DNA of 64,000 nucleotides from Agapanthus africanus (Eukaryota; Streptophyta; Magnoliopsida; Asparagales; Amaryllidaceae), in NCBI GenBank assembly GCA_030015575.1, contig CM057342.1, positions 618,665,348 through 618,729,347 of the forward strand, read 5' to 3'. A program made the position numbers and the translations under genes. Of the stretch, positions 1-12,473 are shown piece after piece; within the stretch, counting starts at the first letter, position 1, and the number at the start of each line of letters is the position of its first letter. The notes beneath the pieces are model-generated. The model saw only the letters and a list, made by a program, of their open reading frames with translations, was not told the DNA's origin and did no database searches.

Positions 1-1977
1 ATCAACACGGAGTTATCACCTTTCTTGCTTTCAATAAAGACGTTGTTACTCTATTTAGTAGCTGTTTCCTTTCGTTTAAATTTTCTATCTGTTGAACTTC
101 TTAGTTTGAATGCAATAAAGTTGTGAGTTGTGACTAACTATTTTTGTTTGACTCGCTATATTTAGACCCTAATCTTAGTTGACACTGTGGTTCATCACCA
201 CACCCCAACTCTCTTTTTCGATTAGATTGTATCTTGCCGCATACCCCTATCTAAAATTGTCAAACCCTATACTCTTTGTTAACTTATATCTCTCCCTGAT
301 TTGGAATCCGATTTTTATCCTTTATCTTTATATCATTCTGGACAACCCAATTCCTCTTCACATTTCTTCCATTCGGGTGCTTGCTCACGGCATCGATCTT
401 CGATATATATACCGCAATCCATTCTCCGGCTGGTCTACTGTATATTACTGGTGTTATTTTTCTGTTGACATAGTTATAATTAGTAACGTTTACTATTTTA
501 AATTTAAAGTTTTGAATATTTATAATTAGTCAGATTTACATTATATGTTAGTAAGTATTTTTAGTTTTATTTACTGTCCCAAAGTTCTCTACTATTTCCA
601 AGCTTTTCAATTGTTTTGATTTACATTGTATATTTTATTTTCTAGTGAATTTTCCATACTAATGCTTTTCTTATTGTCATTTTTCTTAATATGTTGTGTT
701 ATTCTTTATACTTCTTGTTTGGACTTTTCTCTACTTTTAACTAAAGAATGCCACCTCAATTTAACTACTACTCTACTTTATTTTAGCATTCTTTTATAGT
801 GTTATCGTTTATATTCAGTTAGTTTATTAGTAATGTCTTGTTTAACTCCTAAAATTAGGTTTATTAACTGTTTATTTTTTTCTCTTATACACGTTTTATC
901 TTGATTATCTACATAGTTTCTCTTTGCTTTATTCTTGTTTATGTTAGCTATTTTTCATTTTCATATTTTTGTTTGGTTACTTATGAATGTACTTCATTTT
1001 CTATGCTCTCTAATACAATTATCGTTATTCAGCATGATAGTAGTTTGTTTATTTATTTCATACCTATGTCATCTCTGTCTCAGTTTATCTTTATTTCCTT
1101 ATATTTTATTCTCTCCGGACTTGTATATATATAAACTAGTCTTTGTTTTTATTTTATCTATTGTTATCTAATTTCGCGACTAGTCATATTTATACCATAT
1201 GAATTGCTCTCCCTCACAATATTTTCTTACCTTATCAGTATCCCCCCTCTGTTGTTCTGTGCTTGCTCAATTTATATAAGTTTGTTTTGTTTTGTCTACG
1301 GTATTTTCATTCCTGGTTATTTCCTGTATATGATTTCCTTGCTATGTTTTATCGCTTCATATCCCTTTTATACTATTACTCTAGGTTACATATTGTTCTT
1401 ATATATATTTTTCCCCGTACTTTCATAATCTTATTAATCCAATATAAGGTTTATTCTTTTTCCGTTTTAAACTACTAATATATCCACACTTTAAATATAT
1501 CTTATCAACTCAAAAAAGGGGAAATTTCAATTGTTTCTTATCAATGCTTTTAGTTTACATGTCACTTTTGTTGCTTTCACTACTAACTCACTTATTCTTC
1601 GTTTTATTTTTCGACACTTTTACCTTATAAGTATTTTAAAGTTATTTTGTACTTGTTTGAATTATGGTTTCGCCAAAGTAGTTTAGGTTCTTAAGGCTAT
1701 TTGCCAATCCTTCACTATTGTTTATTATTGTCATTCTATTTTCTTTGTATTGTATATATAGTTTATTACTATAAACGATTATGTCTTGTGCCTACTTATG
1801 ACTATTCTTTTAGCTGCACTATTTCTTATATATATATATAATTCTTTGATGTTCATCTAGTTGTTTTTACGTAAATCGCTATATAATAGTATTTGATTTT
1901 GTTGCTTTTCGCATGGCATTTTATACTTTATAGTTTATTTTAAATTCGAGGACGAAATTTTATATAAGGGGGTATGA
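1..1977 (+). mobile_element. Element A: T-rich 3' internal tail of a Ty3/gypsy element
   Basis: This stretch lies directly upstream of a gypsy-type polypurine tract and LTR, so it is read as the 3' internal part of element A, whose 5' part lies off the window. It is very T-rich on the plus strand and shows no recognisable integrase, chromodomain or other pol motif. The short ORFs in it encode only hydrophobic low-complexity peptides, as expected from T-rich sequence. It could be a long untranslated 3' region or decayed pol. Confidence 0.5.
1946..1977 (+). other. Polypurine tract and pol-end signature of element A
   Basis: The string TCGAGGACGAAATT followed by a purine run (AAGGGGG) just before a TGTAA LTR start is characteristic of plant Tekay/Del-type Ty3/gypsy elements. 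The equivalent site in element G lies at about 41910-41941. It marks the plus-strand priming site and fixes the LTR start at 1978. Confidence 0.7.
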
Positions 1978-2047
1978 TGTAAATCCCCAGTTCCCGTATA
2001 TATATTTTCTGTATTTTTTCCGTATTTTTTTTCATTTTTTTAAATAT

Positions 2048-2069
2048 ATTATTATTATTATTATTATTT
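2048..2069 (+). repeat. (ATT)n microsatellite
   Basis: About seven ATT units lie at the boundary between the AT-rich LTR start and the CT-rich island of element A. Confidence 0.8.
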
Positions 2070-2089
2070 TAAAAATTATTTTCCTAATC

Positions 2090-3190
2090 TACCCAACCCA
2101 ACCCTACCCTACCCGACCCGACACCCCCAAGACCCGACCCGCTTCCCCACTCCCTCTTCCCCTTTTTCTTCTTCTCTTTCCTTCTCTTTTTCCCGCCTTC
2201 TTCGTGCTACCCCCTACGACCCGCTCCTCCTCGCCCCACGTCCTCCCCTCCTTCGCGCTACCTACGAGGACCGCTCCCCAACGGCCGCGACGATGAATCC
2301 TACGTCCCCGTTTCCCAGTCCGCGTGACCCGCTCCTCGCAACGGTCCTCCGCACGAACAGCTCCATCTATGAGACCACGTCGCCGCACGACGTCTCCCTA
2401 CGAGAAGCTCTTACCAGATCCCCTCTTTCTCTCAACAACACACTCTTCCCCATTTCTACCATCAACCCAACTCCATTACCACTCACAAAAGATCCCCCCA
2501 TCAATATCACCAACCCCCTTGAAGAACCTCACTGCACCACCGACCTTCCCTCCTCCTCCGATCGCGAGGACCCCTACCGCGACACCAAGCCCCTCCTCGA
2601 GCTCCCCCACAACCCGCGCCGCAACCTCCATTGCCTCCACCACCTCTCTGCCTCCACCACCACCTAACAGCTACCATCGAGTATTCAACCTCACCGCCGA
2701 CGAGCCCCTGACCCCCACAACATCACCTCCCATCTCCTCGTCTTCGAGCTCCACCTCCTCGCATTGAGACCTTCCTCCTCCAGGCAAAGAACCCATAATC
2801 CCAACCCGAAACCTATCACCGGCGAACCCATCTCCGTCTGAGCACCACCGACGAGCTCCTCTCGCCGCCAAACTCTGCTCACCACCGCAACCACCTCCAC
2901 GTCGTCTCCAACACTATAACCCGAGCCTCTGCCACCGTCTTCACCTCACCTCGACCCCTCTTTCTCCCGCCACCGGAGCTTCCTCAAACAGCCGCGACCT
3001 CCACCAACGAGCAGCCTCATAACTCTTCCTTCACCGCCAGCCGTCTCGTCGCTACCCCGTGCCGTCGCCGGAGCCGAGCCCAAGCTGGTGTTGCTGTCGC
3101 TGCTGCTGCTGCTTGCGTTGCGTTGTTGAGCTGTGATCATGCCGTTGCTGTCGGCGGCGTCATCACGGTCATGTCTCCGATCATCTTTAG
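2090..3190. other. GC- and pyrimidine-rich island inside LTR A
   Basis: About 1.1 kb of C- and CT-rich sequence (repeated ACCC and CCGAC words, then CACC/CCTC-rich sequence and a short GCT-repeat run near 3100) stands out from the AT-rich surroundings. Several frames are open on both strands and read as Pro/Ser/Thr-rich or Arg/Gly-rich peptides, as low complexity would produce. No domain is recognisable. It may be the LTR's transcribed leader region or a captured fragment. Confidence 0.5.
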
Positions 3191-3221
3191 GCAAGTTAAA
3201 CACTTGCTGTATATGCTATCT

Positions 3222-3246
3222 ACACACACACACACACACACACACA
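3222..3246 (+). repeat. (CA)n microsatellite
   Basis: Twelve or so consecutive AC/CA dinucleotides occur inside LTR A. Confidence 0.9.
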
Positions 3247-4592
3247 TATAGTTTACATTTATGCTATCTAGATCCAACAAATTACTACTAATCATCTTGT
3301 TAATTTAATGTTGGGGCCTTATACTATCCGTGTTTAAATCAAGTAGGAAATTTATGAAATGATTTTCGTGTGGATGAATAAAAGAAACCAAAAATTCGTT
3401 GGAATATATCGTATATATATAGCCGAAGTGTTTGATTTGAATCTCATGAGAAAATAAAATCTAAAATGGCGGAACTCATGATGTTTAGACCCTAATACAG
3501 TTAACAAACACCTTGTAGAAATTTGGTGGTAAATCGATATCGTTTCTACACATAAAGTGACGCCCTAATTTCAATACCGAAACTTGCGTTTTGCCAAATA
3601 CTTGACACTGTTAAATTCATAATTAATTATAGAAAAATCCATTCACAGTGTGCTTAGGTTCATTGTGAAGGGTACTGCATAATATTTAGCACGACGTGTA
3701 GGTTTATTGTTAGACATATCCTTTGAACATCGAAAACAAATAACTTTCCTGACCTTGGACTGCAGTCCAGAGCAGGAACTTACCCTTGACATTCTTTTAT
3801 ACACCTGAAACCATAACGTTTAATTGTGATAGTGTGCGGTTCAAATTACCTCTGCGTATAAATTTTTTTTAGCTTTCCAATGGTACATGTTTCACTAAAT
3901 TCCAGTATTATTTGGTATTTAAATCATATTTTAAACGGATGACATGTACGGCAGATTTCTGTCATTTCAGCTTGCACCCTTCATCAGTGATCTGATCATA
4001 ACTCCTAAACCAAAATGACTATTGTTGATCCGTCTCCTGATTTGTAAACCTAACTCATAGCCCTACAATTAGTTAAACAGTAGAGTCGCCTAATTATGCT
4101 CCTAATAGGGAGTAATAAGTGTTACGAAACGGATTTCCAGTTCAGAAATTGGATTTCCAGCAGTAAACACTTAAAATGAAATGACCGTAACTCGCAAACC
4201 TGAAACCCGTTTGACTTGAAACCAATTTTAATGCTTATATAAACAATTATAATTCATATGCCTTTTATATTGTTTTGCCAAATTATATACGTGTGATATT
4301 ATATGATTTTTCTAATCCAACCGACATCGGTTGCTCATATGTTTTTAGCAGTGCATTACTGTATTCCCATCATGTTGCATGACCGATATACCCTTGTAAA
4401 TAGTGTTCATTTGCATTGACATCCTAGTGACCATGTTACTTTACCAAGTGATAAATGTTAGTATTGGATTGTGGCAAGTACGTTAATGTAAAAGCGTGAT
4501 TGAATAAGTGAAGTGACACGTACTTGTACACAATCAGCGGAACCAATTAGTTATTGCATTGTCGATGCTTATGGGGCATATATAAGTATAAC

Positions 4593-4600
4593 TATAAATA
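4593..4600 (+). promoter_or_regulatory. TATA-like box in LTR A
   Basis: TATAAATA in a moderately GC-richer context could be the LTR core promoter. It is assigned by motif only. Its late position in the LTR would leave a U3 of about 2.6 kb. Confidence 0.35.
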
Positions 4601-5500
4601 GCATGGGACGGTTATGGAAGCACTTATATTAGTTTCATAGGTAAGACATCGAGCACTGTCCATTTATCTTGGATACCAGTTGAGACATGCTTGATGGAGA
4701 CCCAGTCTCCAGTTCTCGAGTAGACTTGTCATGGAGTGACTAGTATTTGGATTCATGGTCGGTGTTTGATGTAGACCACGGGGTGTGGGGTAGTTTGAGT
4801 GTGAGTTCGATCTACAGAATCTCAGGAGTGCCACTGTCGGCATATGTAGTGATTTCGGGAGTCGTATGGATAGTGTTCTGATTATTAGAGAGTGTGATTT
4901 AGGCCCGTGTTCCCTTGCCCCTGGGGCCTACCCTTAGGTTGGGGATACTTCTGCGGTGGTTGACACTCACACTTGGACTGACGATAGCTTTAGTGACTTG
5001 GACATTGAGAATTAGAGACTGATTACTTTAGTGATATGGACATTGCATTGATTTCTGATATGATACACCTACTTTATCGTTACATGTACCGGTTATTTTA
5101 CGCTCGCGTCATTACTCTATGTTACCGCTTCATGTTTATCATCATTGCACATATTACATATTCATATATATTGCTATTGTGTCGCTCTGATGACCTGAGT
5201 ATGCATGCTCAGAGTGAGGAGCGGATTTAGCTCGGATCAGGATATGTCTTACCTTGAGAATACCGCGGACATCTTGATCAGCGACGCTAACACTATATTT
5301 CCCTTGACTCTATCTGGTTAGTTTTACATCTGTTTGATAGAATTAGTGACTATATTTCTCATTACTTATGCTATGATTACTGATTACCGCGTAATGCTAA
5401 AAGCCGAAGTGTGACTACGGCAGGATATTTCCTTGACCGTAGGAGCATGGCTGGCCTTGTCACCCCTTGTATTCCGTATTTTGGGAAGCAGGACATGACA

Positions 5501-7292
5501 AGTGGCAACCGCTCTTGCCGAAGAAGATCCACCTGAGGGAAACCGATCCAAGCTCCGGCTTCACCTAGTGAAGCGACCAACGCTCCAAACTCGCTACGAA
5601 TGGAGAGTGGGGATGTAGGAATATTCTCACTATCTTTTTCTCTCTTTTCTAAGCTCAAGTGAGCTACCTAGAAGAAGGAGGAGGTGAAGAAGAAGATGCC
5701 ATGGAAAATGGCTAAGTCTTTTGTCATGGAAAAACTAGCAAGCATGGAAAAAGAATGGCTTGATTATTTGCAACCATGAAAGAATAGTGTATCCAAATGA
5801 AATATACCATATAAAATCAACCATACCTCTCTATACCATACTTCTTTACACCTCATCCTCCACCTCATTTTTGATTTTCTATAAAAGAAAAATCAATAAA
5901 TGAAGTGTCCATCTTCTAGAGCAAATTCCATATAAATATGGAATACAACCCGGTATACATATCGAAATATATATACACGCGTATTCGTACAAAAATACGA
6001 ATAGCCAATAGAGGGAAAATGAATAGTGAAAAATAATACTAGAATATACATATTAAAAAAATATATATAAATTATTAAATCAAAAACTGATTTAATAATC
6101 CGAATTAATCCTAAGCCGCTAGTATTATCAACCGTCCGATTAAAATCCGTGTAGCCTATACACGTATTTAATCGGACACCCTATATGCATCAACATACAT
6201 CATCTAGATCATATCGCCTGAACCGGGAAAACTCTCTGTGTAGGACTCTAAAGACTCGACAATACGCCGGCAGTGATTTACTGGATAAATCCAAAAACCA
6301 CAAGCACGTCAGCGGCACTAGCTGTACGTAATGGCTGCCCAGGTATCTGTCGAAAGGGAGGTTGACAATCAACTCCGTCTGAATCCTACTGAGCCTGAAT
6401 GTGACAATCTCCGTACAGTCCGGTCTCTTCTTCTTAGAGTATCGCATACCGGATTTAGAGGGTAGAAACGTCAGACCCCTTATAATCCGATAAGTCATGT
6501 CGTAGTCAAGCTCATCACCAATCGAGAAACTACTGAACTCATACCAGAAAAACTCATCTACCGTGGTCACAGATTTGAGGTGATAGCCTACCGAACACAG
6601 TACGACATCGACTCCTAATATCAGGAGAGATGAGTTCCCGATAATCGCTCACTGCCTCCATGTGGCTCGAGACTATACCCAAGTAAAACTTATTTGCACA
6701 ACTCTTTTGAGCCGTGGTAGGGTAGTAATCAAAGTACAATGGAAACTCACACGAGACAAATAATGATCTCAGGTCAAAAGACTAACCTGTACTAATGCCA
6801 CTCAAGAACTTCCATCGGACGATAGATATAATACCATCTAGAAGTTCTCGGCGAGTCCGTCCAGTGTACTTACCTCCAGTGAGCACCTGTATACTATCTT
6901 AGGTGACATAACACCAATGGCTTATGAAATCAGCCACCGTCTCTCGTCGGGGTCTTGAAACGTATACACTAGTCTACTCCGGAATATCGATGCTCGGTCT
7001 CGATACTCCTACGAATAGGGACATTTAAGGATGTGCTTATGGACTACCCAGCTCTCACGTATATGATTGCCATCATAATACTGGTAGTCAAGCAAGAATC
7101 CTACGGGCTTCATTATTATATATTAGCGACACGTAATAATAAGTAAAATGTGTACACATCAATGATAAAAACAAACCAGTTAGCATACTATCATCTCGAG
7201 TAAGATTGTTCTACCTGTATAGGCCCCCCCTTAATTATCATAATCGCATGCCTGCAATTACAATAATTACCTTGAGGGCACTTTATCCAACA
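5501..7292 (-). mobile_element. Element B: truncated 3' LTR (copia)
   Basis: Read on the minus strand this is a decayed member of the same LTR family as in C, E, H and J. It ends at TGTTGGATAAAG (plus coordinate 7292). It keeps the shared block around ACTCTAAAGACTCG and the AT-rich hairpin at 6072-6098. About 260 bp of the expected LTR are missing at the left, where gypsy element A begins. Just outside 7292 the minus-strand purine run GTGGGAGG marks the polypurine tract. Confidence 0.7.
6072..6098. promoter_or_regulatory. AT-rich LTR hairpin of B
   Basis: TTATTAAATCA (6072-6082) pairs perfectly with TGATTTAATAA (6088-6098). The same stem recurs in LTRs of C, H and J, often twice and with sequence changes that keep pairing. 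Confidence 0.55.
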
Positions 7293-10200
7293 ACCTCCCA
7301 CTTGCACTTAAGGCTAATTATTGCAGTATCGCATACTCACATCCCGTATGCTATCGCATACCCAATTTCTCTACTAATCAGTTTCTCAAATCTCGTTTGA
7401 GGAACATCTGTGTTCGAGAAACAACTTCAGTGAATGGATCCTCTACAATATTTCAACTTCCTCTCTCTATATCTCAACTGCGTGGAGATCAACAATCTCC
7501 TAAACTGAGCGATACCCCGCCTCAAGAATTTTTTCTGGATACATGATGGGACCAAGTTCATAAGTGAATAACTTTATCCTACAAACTTCTTGATCTGTTT
7601 CTTCCTTTGAGTCATAACCAGCATCCTGTACCATACCTACCTCAGTATCCCTATTGGAACACTATCCAATATATCGATCCTCAGAAGAGGCAAAACTCAA
7701 AACTCTGACAGCATCTCTGTCATCCATGTCACCTTAGAAGCCTAAACCGATAACCGCCCCCCCCGGAGGAGGCTGTATACTAAGAACATCCTCTAATATT
7801 CATAACTGCTTCCCTTTGTTTCTCCAAGATTGGATCAATATGTTCTTACTACAGCAAGTGTATAAGCAGTATCTGGTTTTGTACAAGACATTACATGCTT
7901 GGCTCGATTGCCTAAGCAAATGATATGCCATTTATACCAGTCCCTCTTTTCATCAGTCTGGAAGACATCTCTTTAGAGAGGGGGACTCCATCACCTGCTG
8001 GTATACCACCACGCCAAGAGTCGTCCATTCTAAAATACTTTTAGAATGCTGTCTAAGTACTCGATTGGGAAACTTCCCAAATCTAGATCTAAAACCATAG
8101 ATCTAGTCACCAGAATCCCTGATATATTATCCATATCCAACGTGGAGAAAATAATATATGACAACCAAAGTTCGACCGATTGTAGTGTAGGAACATCACT
8201 TCCTATCTAGAGTATGTCATCCAAAACCCAAGACAGTACTCCCTACACCCTTCTTACTAGGTTTATCTGTTGTTTTGATGAAGTCAATCATCTTGACAGT
8301 CACATCAAAATAGATGATCCCTCTCCGCTATTTATGTTTTAGTCTACGAATAGATATATGCAACTTGCACAACTTCCGCTGCTATCACTGACTACGATAA
8401 CCCTCCGTTAGAGTCATATACACGTGCACTTCCAAATTCCAATTTGGAAAGACGTTATAGTCATCCTCTTGCCAGATATCATAGTCTAGAGCATCAGCAG
8501 TGCCAAGTCATATCCGTATGGATTTCAGTGTAGATACTGAAGTAAAAGTCTCATCACAATCCACAATGGGTATTTGATGAAAATATTTACAACAAGTCTA
8601 GCCTTATTAGGTTAATATTTTTCCACCTGCACAGATCTCAAAAGATCTACTTGCTCCTAATGGGTTTTACCCCTTCAGGAGAACCTAGTAAAGTCCAAAA
8701 TCTAATATTTGCTGAAGTCCGTGGAGTCCAACTTGGATATAAAGTATCTGGTCACCTGAAAGTTACCACTTCCTATGACCTACAGATAACTAGTAGGGTC
8801 ATCATAACCATGATGCTGACCTCCCTGTCATCGTCTATGAGAATAGAGAAGTATCTCTCAGGTGGCTGAGGTCACCTGCTAAAATCTGCAGAGTGGCTAA
8901 TGGATTGTCAAGTCCAATTGAATTATTAGGTTCTACTAAATTTTCGGTAACCGTTTGTTGTTCTGGAATCACTTCCAGTTCTACCATACTCCCACTAGTT
9001 TCTTTTGCAAAAAGACTCCTTTATAAAAAGGTGGTGAGTCAAGAACAATGTAACTATTGATCTTGAAATTCGTAGAAACAAAAACCCTAGCAAATGCTTG
9101 GGATAATCCACAAACAGCCATTACCGGAAGCGTTCCTTGAGTTTTTCTGGATCTGCTTTTAAACAGGAACTAGATAACTCCATATCTTAATAACCTTAAG
9201 ATATGCAACCAATCTATGTCCATATAGAATCAAATTCACTAATTTAGATGAAACCGGATTCAAATATCATGCAGTTGTTTCCAGTGCATATCACCTAAAT
9301 GGAAAATGGCCAATACGACATTACTCATCAAGGAGTGAACCCGCAGATGAGTAACCTAAGAGGGAATCAAGTTATCAATATTACTATGATGGAATACCTA
9401 GCATAAGTATCTATATCTTCGATCACTTTAAAGAATCTTGATATTTCCAACGTATGGTTCTCTACTTTATTCTTATACCTATAAACTTCTCAAAAATTTT
9501 AGACTTTGCATTACAACGAATGCGGGTCTAAAACTAGAGAACTCATAGATAAAACTGAATGAAGTAAGAGTACCAACCCTTGTCCAGAAGGACACTGGAC
9601 AACATACATTTTCATGTATAAGTCCCAAGAGTATACTAACTCAAATTCCAGGTGTTGTAAGTCGAAAACTGTATTTTGGTCGAGAATGTCTTACACCGTT
9701 ATTCAATGCACTTTATCTTATTCTCAACTGATAAAGGTAAATATTTGGAACATAATTTTCAAAATTTATATCTCATTTTATAAAATAAAGATACAGATAT
9801 TTCATTTTAAAAATTGATGAATAACAATGGTTATTCGAAACCAAATATTTTGCCTTTAGGCAAAACCATGCGATTCAATCCAATATCACCAACTACAACG
9901 AATTCCGATATTGAGGATCAGATCGTCCATTTCCCAATATTCTACTCTTTCTCAGCATTTGCAACGCCGTATAGATGTGAGATCCAAATCCGGTAAATAT
10001 ATACCCTGGAGTCAGAATTGATTGGGAAAATAGTTCTCGGTAACAAGTACACAGAAAATCCGAAACATAAATGTTTTAAGGGGTGGCCGGGTATTCCTAG
10101 TAATGCCCTTTTCACTATCCAGATTCATGACAGTAGTTGCAATATCCTTTGCCCTCATTTCAATACCTTTATATGTCTCTATATCTTACCTTCTGTATAT

Positions 10201-10358
10201 CGCACTTACGCTAACTGGTTTTCTTCTTTCCCTATCTTTCGGTACCTGCCAAAGGTTAGGAAGAAGACTATTCATTAAGCGCAATAGGTGTATTCTCCTA
10301 ATACAAGAAGCTCTCGCAACCTTAGAGAAGGTAAAAAGAAGAGACAAATGGATAATAC
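7293..10358 (-). pseudogene. Element B: decayed copia gag-pol, 3' part
   Basis: Going from 10358 down the minus strand I can follow a broken copia polyprotein. The gag zinc knuckle lies near 10110-10150 (C-x2-C then a GH pair, interrupted by stops). Protease follows near 9950-10000 (GFGSHI in place of the usual DTGSGSH-type motif). Integrase remnants follow. The integrase-RT linker lies near 8680-9060, RT near 8180-8650, and the RNase H end near 7300-7950. Many stops and frameshifts rule out function. The gag remnant matters because the related copies C, H and J lack gag. The sequence is interrupted at 10358 by element C and resumes at 20435. Confidence 0.65.
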
Positions 10359-12473
10359 TGAAAGTCGACCCTAGCACCACCATGAGGTTTTAGTAGCATC
10401 AAGCATGGAAAATTTTAATTTTTATTAGGTCCTAAGCTAGACTATACAAGATCTTTGCTAGAATATTAGGGTTTGCTATGATAATGTGAACAATTAGAGA
10501 AAGTGAAAGATGGCTATACCCTTGTAGATCGAGTCCTTCATTTCACATGCTCCGTGTAGTCGTCCCGTGACTCCACTAGGCTCCACTTAAGGCTTTGGAC
10601 GAACTTCCTCCGACGACCTTCATGCCGAAAATGATTCACGCGAAGTCCCTCCAACTTAAGCTACCTCTACACTAAACTCTTTAGCGTAGTAAACACGCTA
10701 CACACGATCGCTAGTCAAGTGTAGGATGGTGAAGTAGGGGATGTTAAAAGCTCACAAGTTTGTGTTCAAACTTCATGGTTCACATCATATGTGAGGGTTG
10801 AACCTTGAACTATAGAAATTGAGGACGAAGAAGAAGCTAGAGAGCAACCATGAAAGCAACTCAAGAAAATGGCTAAGTGTTGAGAATGAAGTAAGAATGA
10901 ATGGCAACTCTTGACCCCACTCATTCAAGCATGGAATTTTGCAATATAAAATTGCAACCATACTTGAATAGTGAGTCAAGATGAATAAACTAATATAAAT
11001 CCCATGCTTGCAACCATGCTTCCATTTTCCACCTCATTTCTATTTTTCTCAAAAATAGAAATCATGCCATGCTTCATATATATATATATATTTATATATA
11101 TATCATATATATATATATATAATACATATAAGAAAATATTTAGTGAGCTAATGATATTAATTAAGATATAATTATATCAAATATAATATATATCACATTA
11201 TTAAATTAACACTTGATTTAATAATCCGGTTATATCACATATGACTGACTAATATCATTTATCTGTATATCACATTATCAAATCAACACTTCATTCGACA
11301 ATCTGGTTATATCACATATAACCGAACTGATAACAGATAACTGCCAGATTACAATACGGTATCACATACATGTATTTAATCAGGCCCACACACATATCAC
11401 ATATGTGTCCTACTTCGTTTCGCTTGAACTAGGAAACTTCTGTGTGGGACTCTAAAGACTCGTTAATACGCCAGCAGTAGGTGATGATCATATCAGTCAC
11501 CTACAAGCTGTCAGCGGTACTAGCTGGACGTAACGGCTACCCGGGTATTGAGCGATATGAAGATCAACAAGCAAGTTTGTCCATAGTCTCCATGAATCCT
11601 ATCAGTAACACTACCGTATAGTCCGGTCTCTTCGTCTGATATGTCGCATATCATGTATAGGGGTGGTAAACGTCAGTCCCCAGTAACGTGATAAGTCATG
11701 CCGATGTCTGGCCTATAACGGTTCGAAAAACTATTGATAACACTTATCAGTAAATCTCGGCAGCAGCTCTGGCCAGGGACTTCCAGTTATAGCCAATCGA
11801 GCATAGCGCAACATCAGCCCCCAATACCGGGAGAGATGAAACCCCTCCTATCGCTCATTGCCTCCATGTGACTCGGGACTGTACCCAAAATCTACATGTT
11901 TGCACGAATCCTTTGAGCTGTGGTAGGGAGGAATTCAAAGCACAGTGGGAGCCACACAAGACTCTATGACGATCTGGGGTCTACAGACTAACCTGTATCA
12001 CCAGAGAACTGCTATCTGACGATAGGTATACTACCACATAGGAGTCTTCGGCGAGTCCTGTTCGGTGTACCCATTCTCCAATGAGCACCCGTGTACAATC
12101 TTTGATGTTAAACACTAATGGTTGTGGGATCAACCATCGCCCTCTAAGGGACATGAAACGTACACACTAGTCTACTCTGGAATATCGATGCCCTAGTCTC
12201 GATATTCCCACGACTAGGAACTGATTAAAGGATGTACTTTTGGACCACCCTGGCCCCACTAATATGATCTCATCATAATCCTGGTAGTCAAGAACATATC
12301 CTAAGGGCTTTATCAACATGTAAGAGACAGACAGTATAAATACCAGTCTACATGTTAAGATAAAGGTAACCTGATAGCATACGATCATGTCGAGCAAGAA
12401 AGTCCTCTATATATATGTCCAAGCATCTACTATATTATCAATAATGGCCTCTAGGGCATACATATCCCTAACA
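10359..12473 (-). mobile_element. Element C: 3' LTR
   Basis: On the minus strand it begins TGTTAGGGATATG and ends CA. It is 2115 bp, against 2089 bp for the partner LTR. The copies are very similar by eye, with scattered substitutions and an AT-repeat length difference near 11080-11120. Confidence 0.9.

Larger units (their letters stand above)
1978..5500 (+). mobile_element. Element A: 3' LTR (gypsy, Tekay/Del-like)
   Basis: The LTR runs from TGTAAATCCCC to GGACATGACA, about 3.5 kb. Its ends resemble those of element G (TGTAACAACCCC to GGCGTGACA). Directly after 5500 the sequence matches the interior of a copia LTR on the minus strand, so A appears to be inserted in the 3' LTR of element B. 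The candidate target duplication would be AGTGG at 5501-5505; its partner lies left of the window. Inside are a GC- and pyrimidine-rich island, a CA repeat and a TATA-like box. Confidence 0.7.

Noticed and set aside
901-1478. Short hydrophobic, membrane-protein-like ORFs
   Set aside because: T-rich sequence codes for Phe/Leu/Ile runs by chance; overlapping frames give similar peptides.
2293-2767. Overlapping Pro/Ser-rich ORFs on both strands
   Set aside because: They arise from CT-rich low-complexity sequence in LTR A; several frames are open at once and none has a recognisable domain.
8651-8869. 72-codon plus-strand ORF
   Set aside because: It is antisense to the linker and RT region of the decayed element B.
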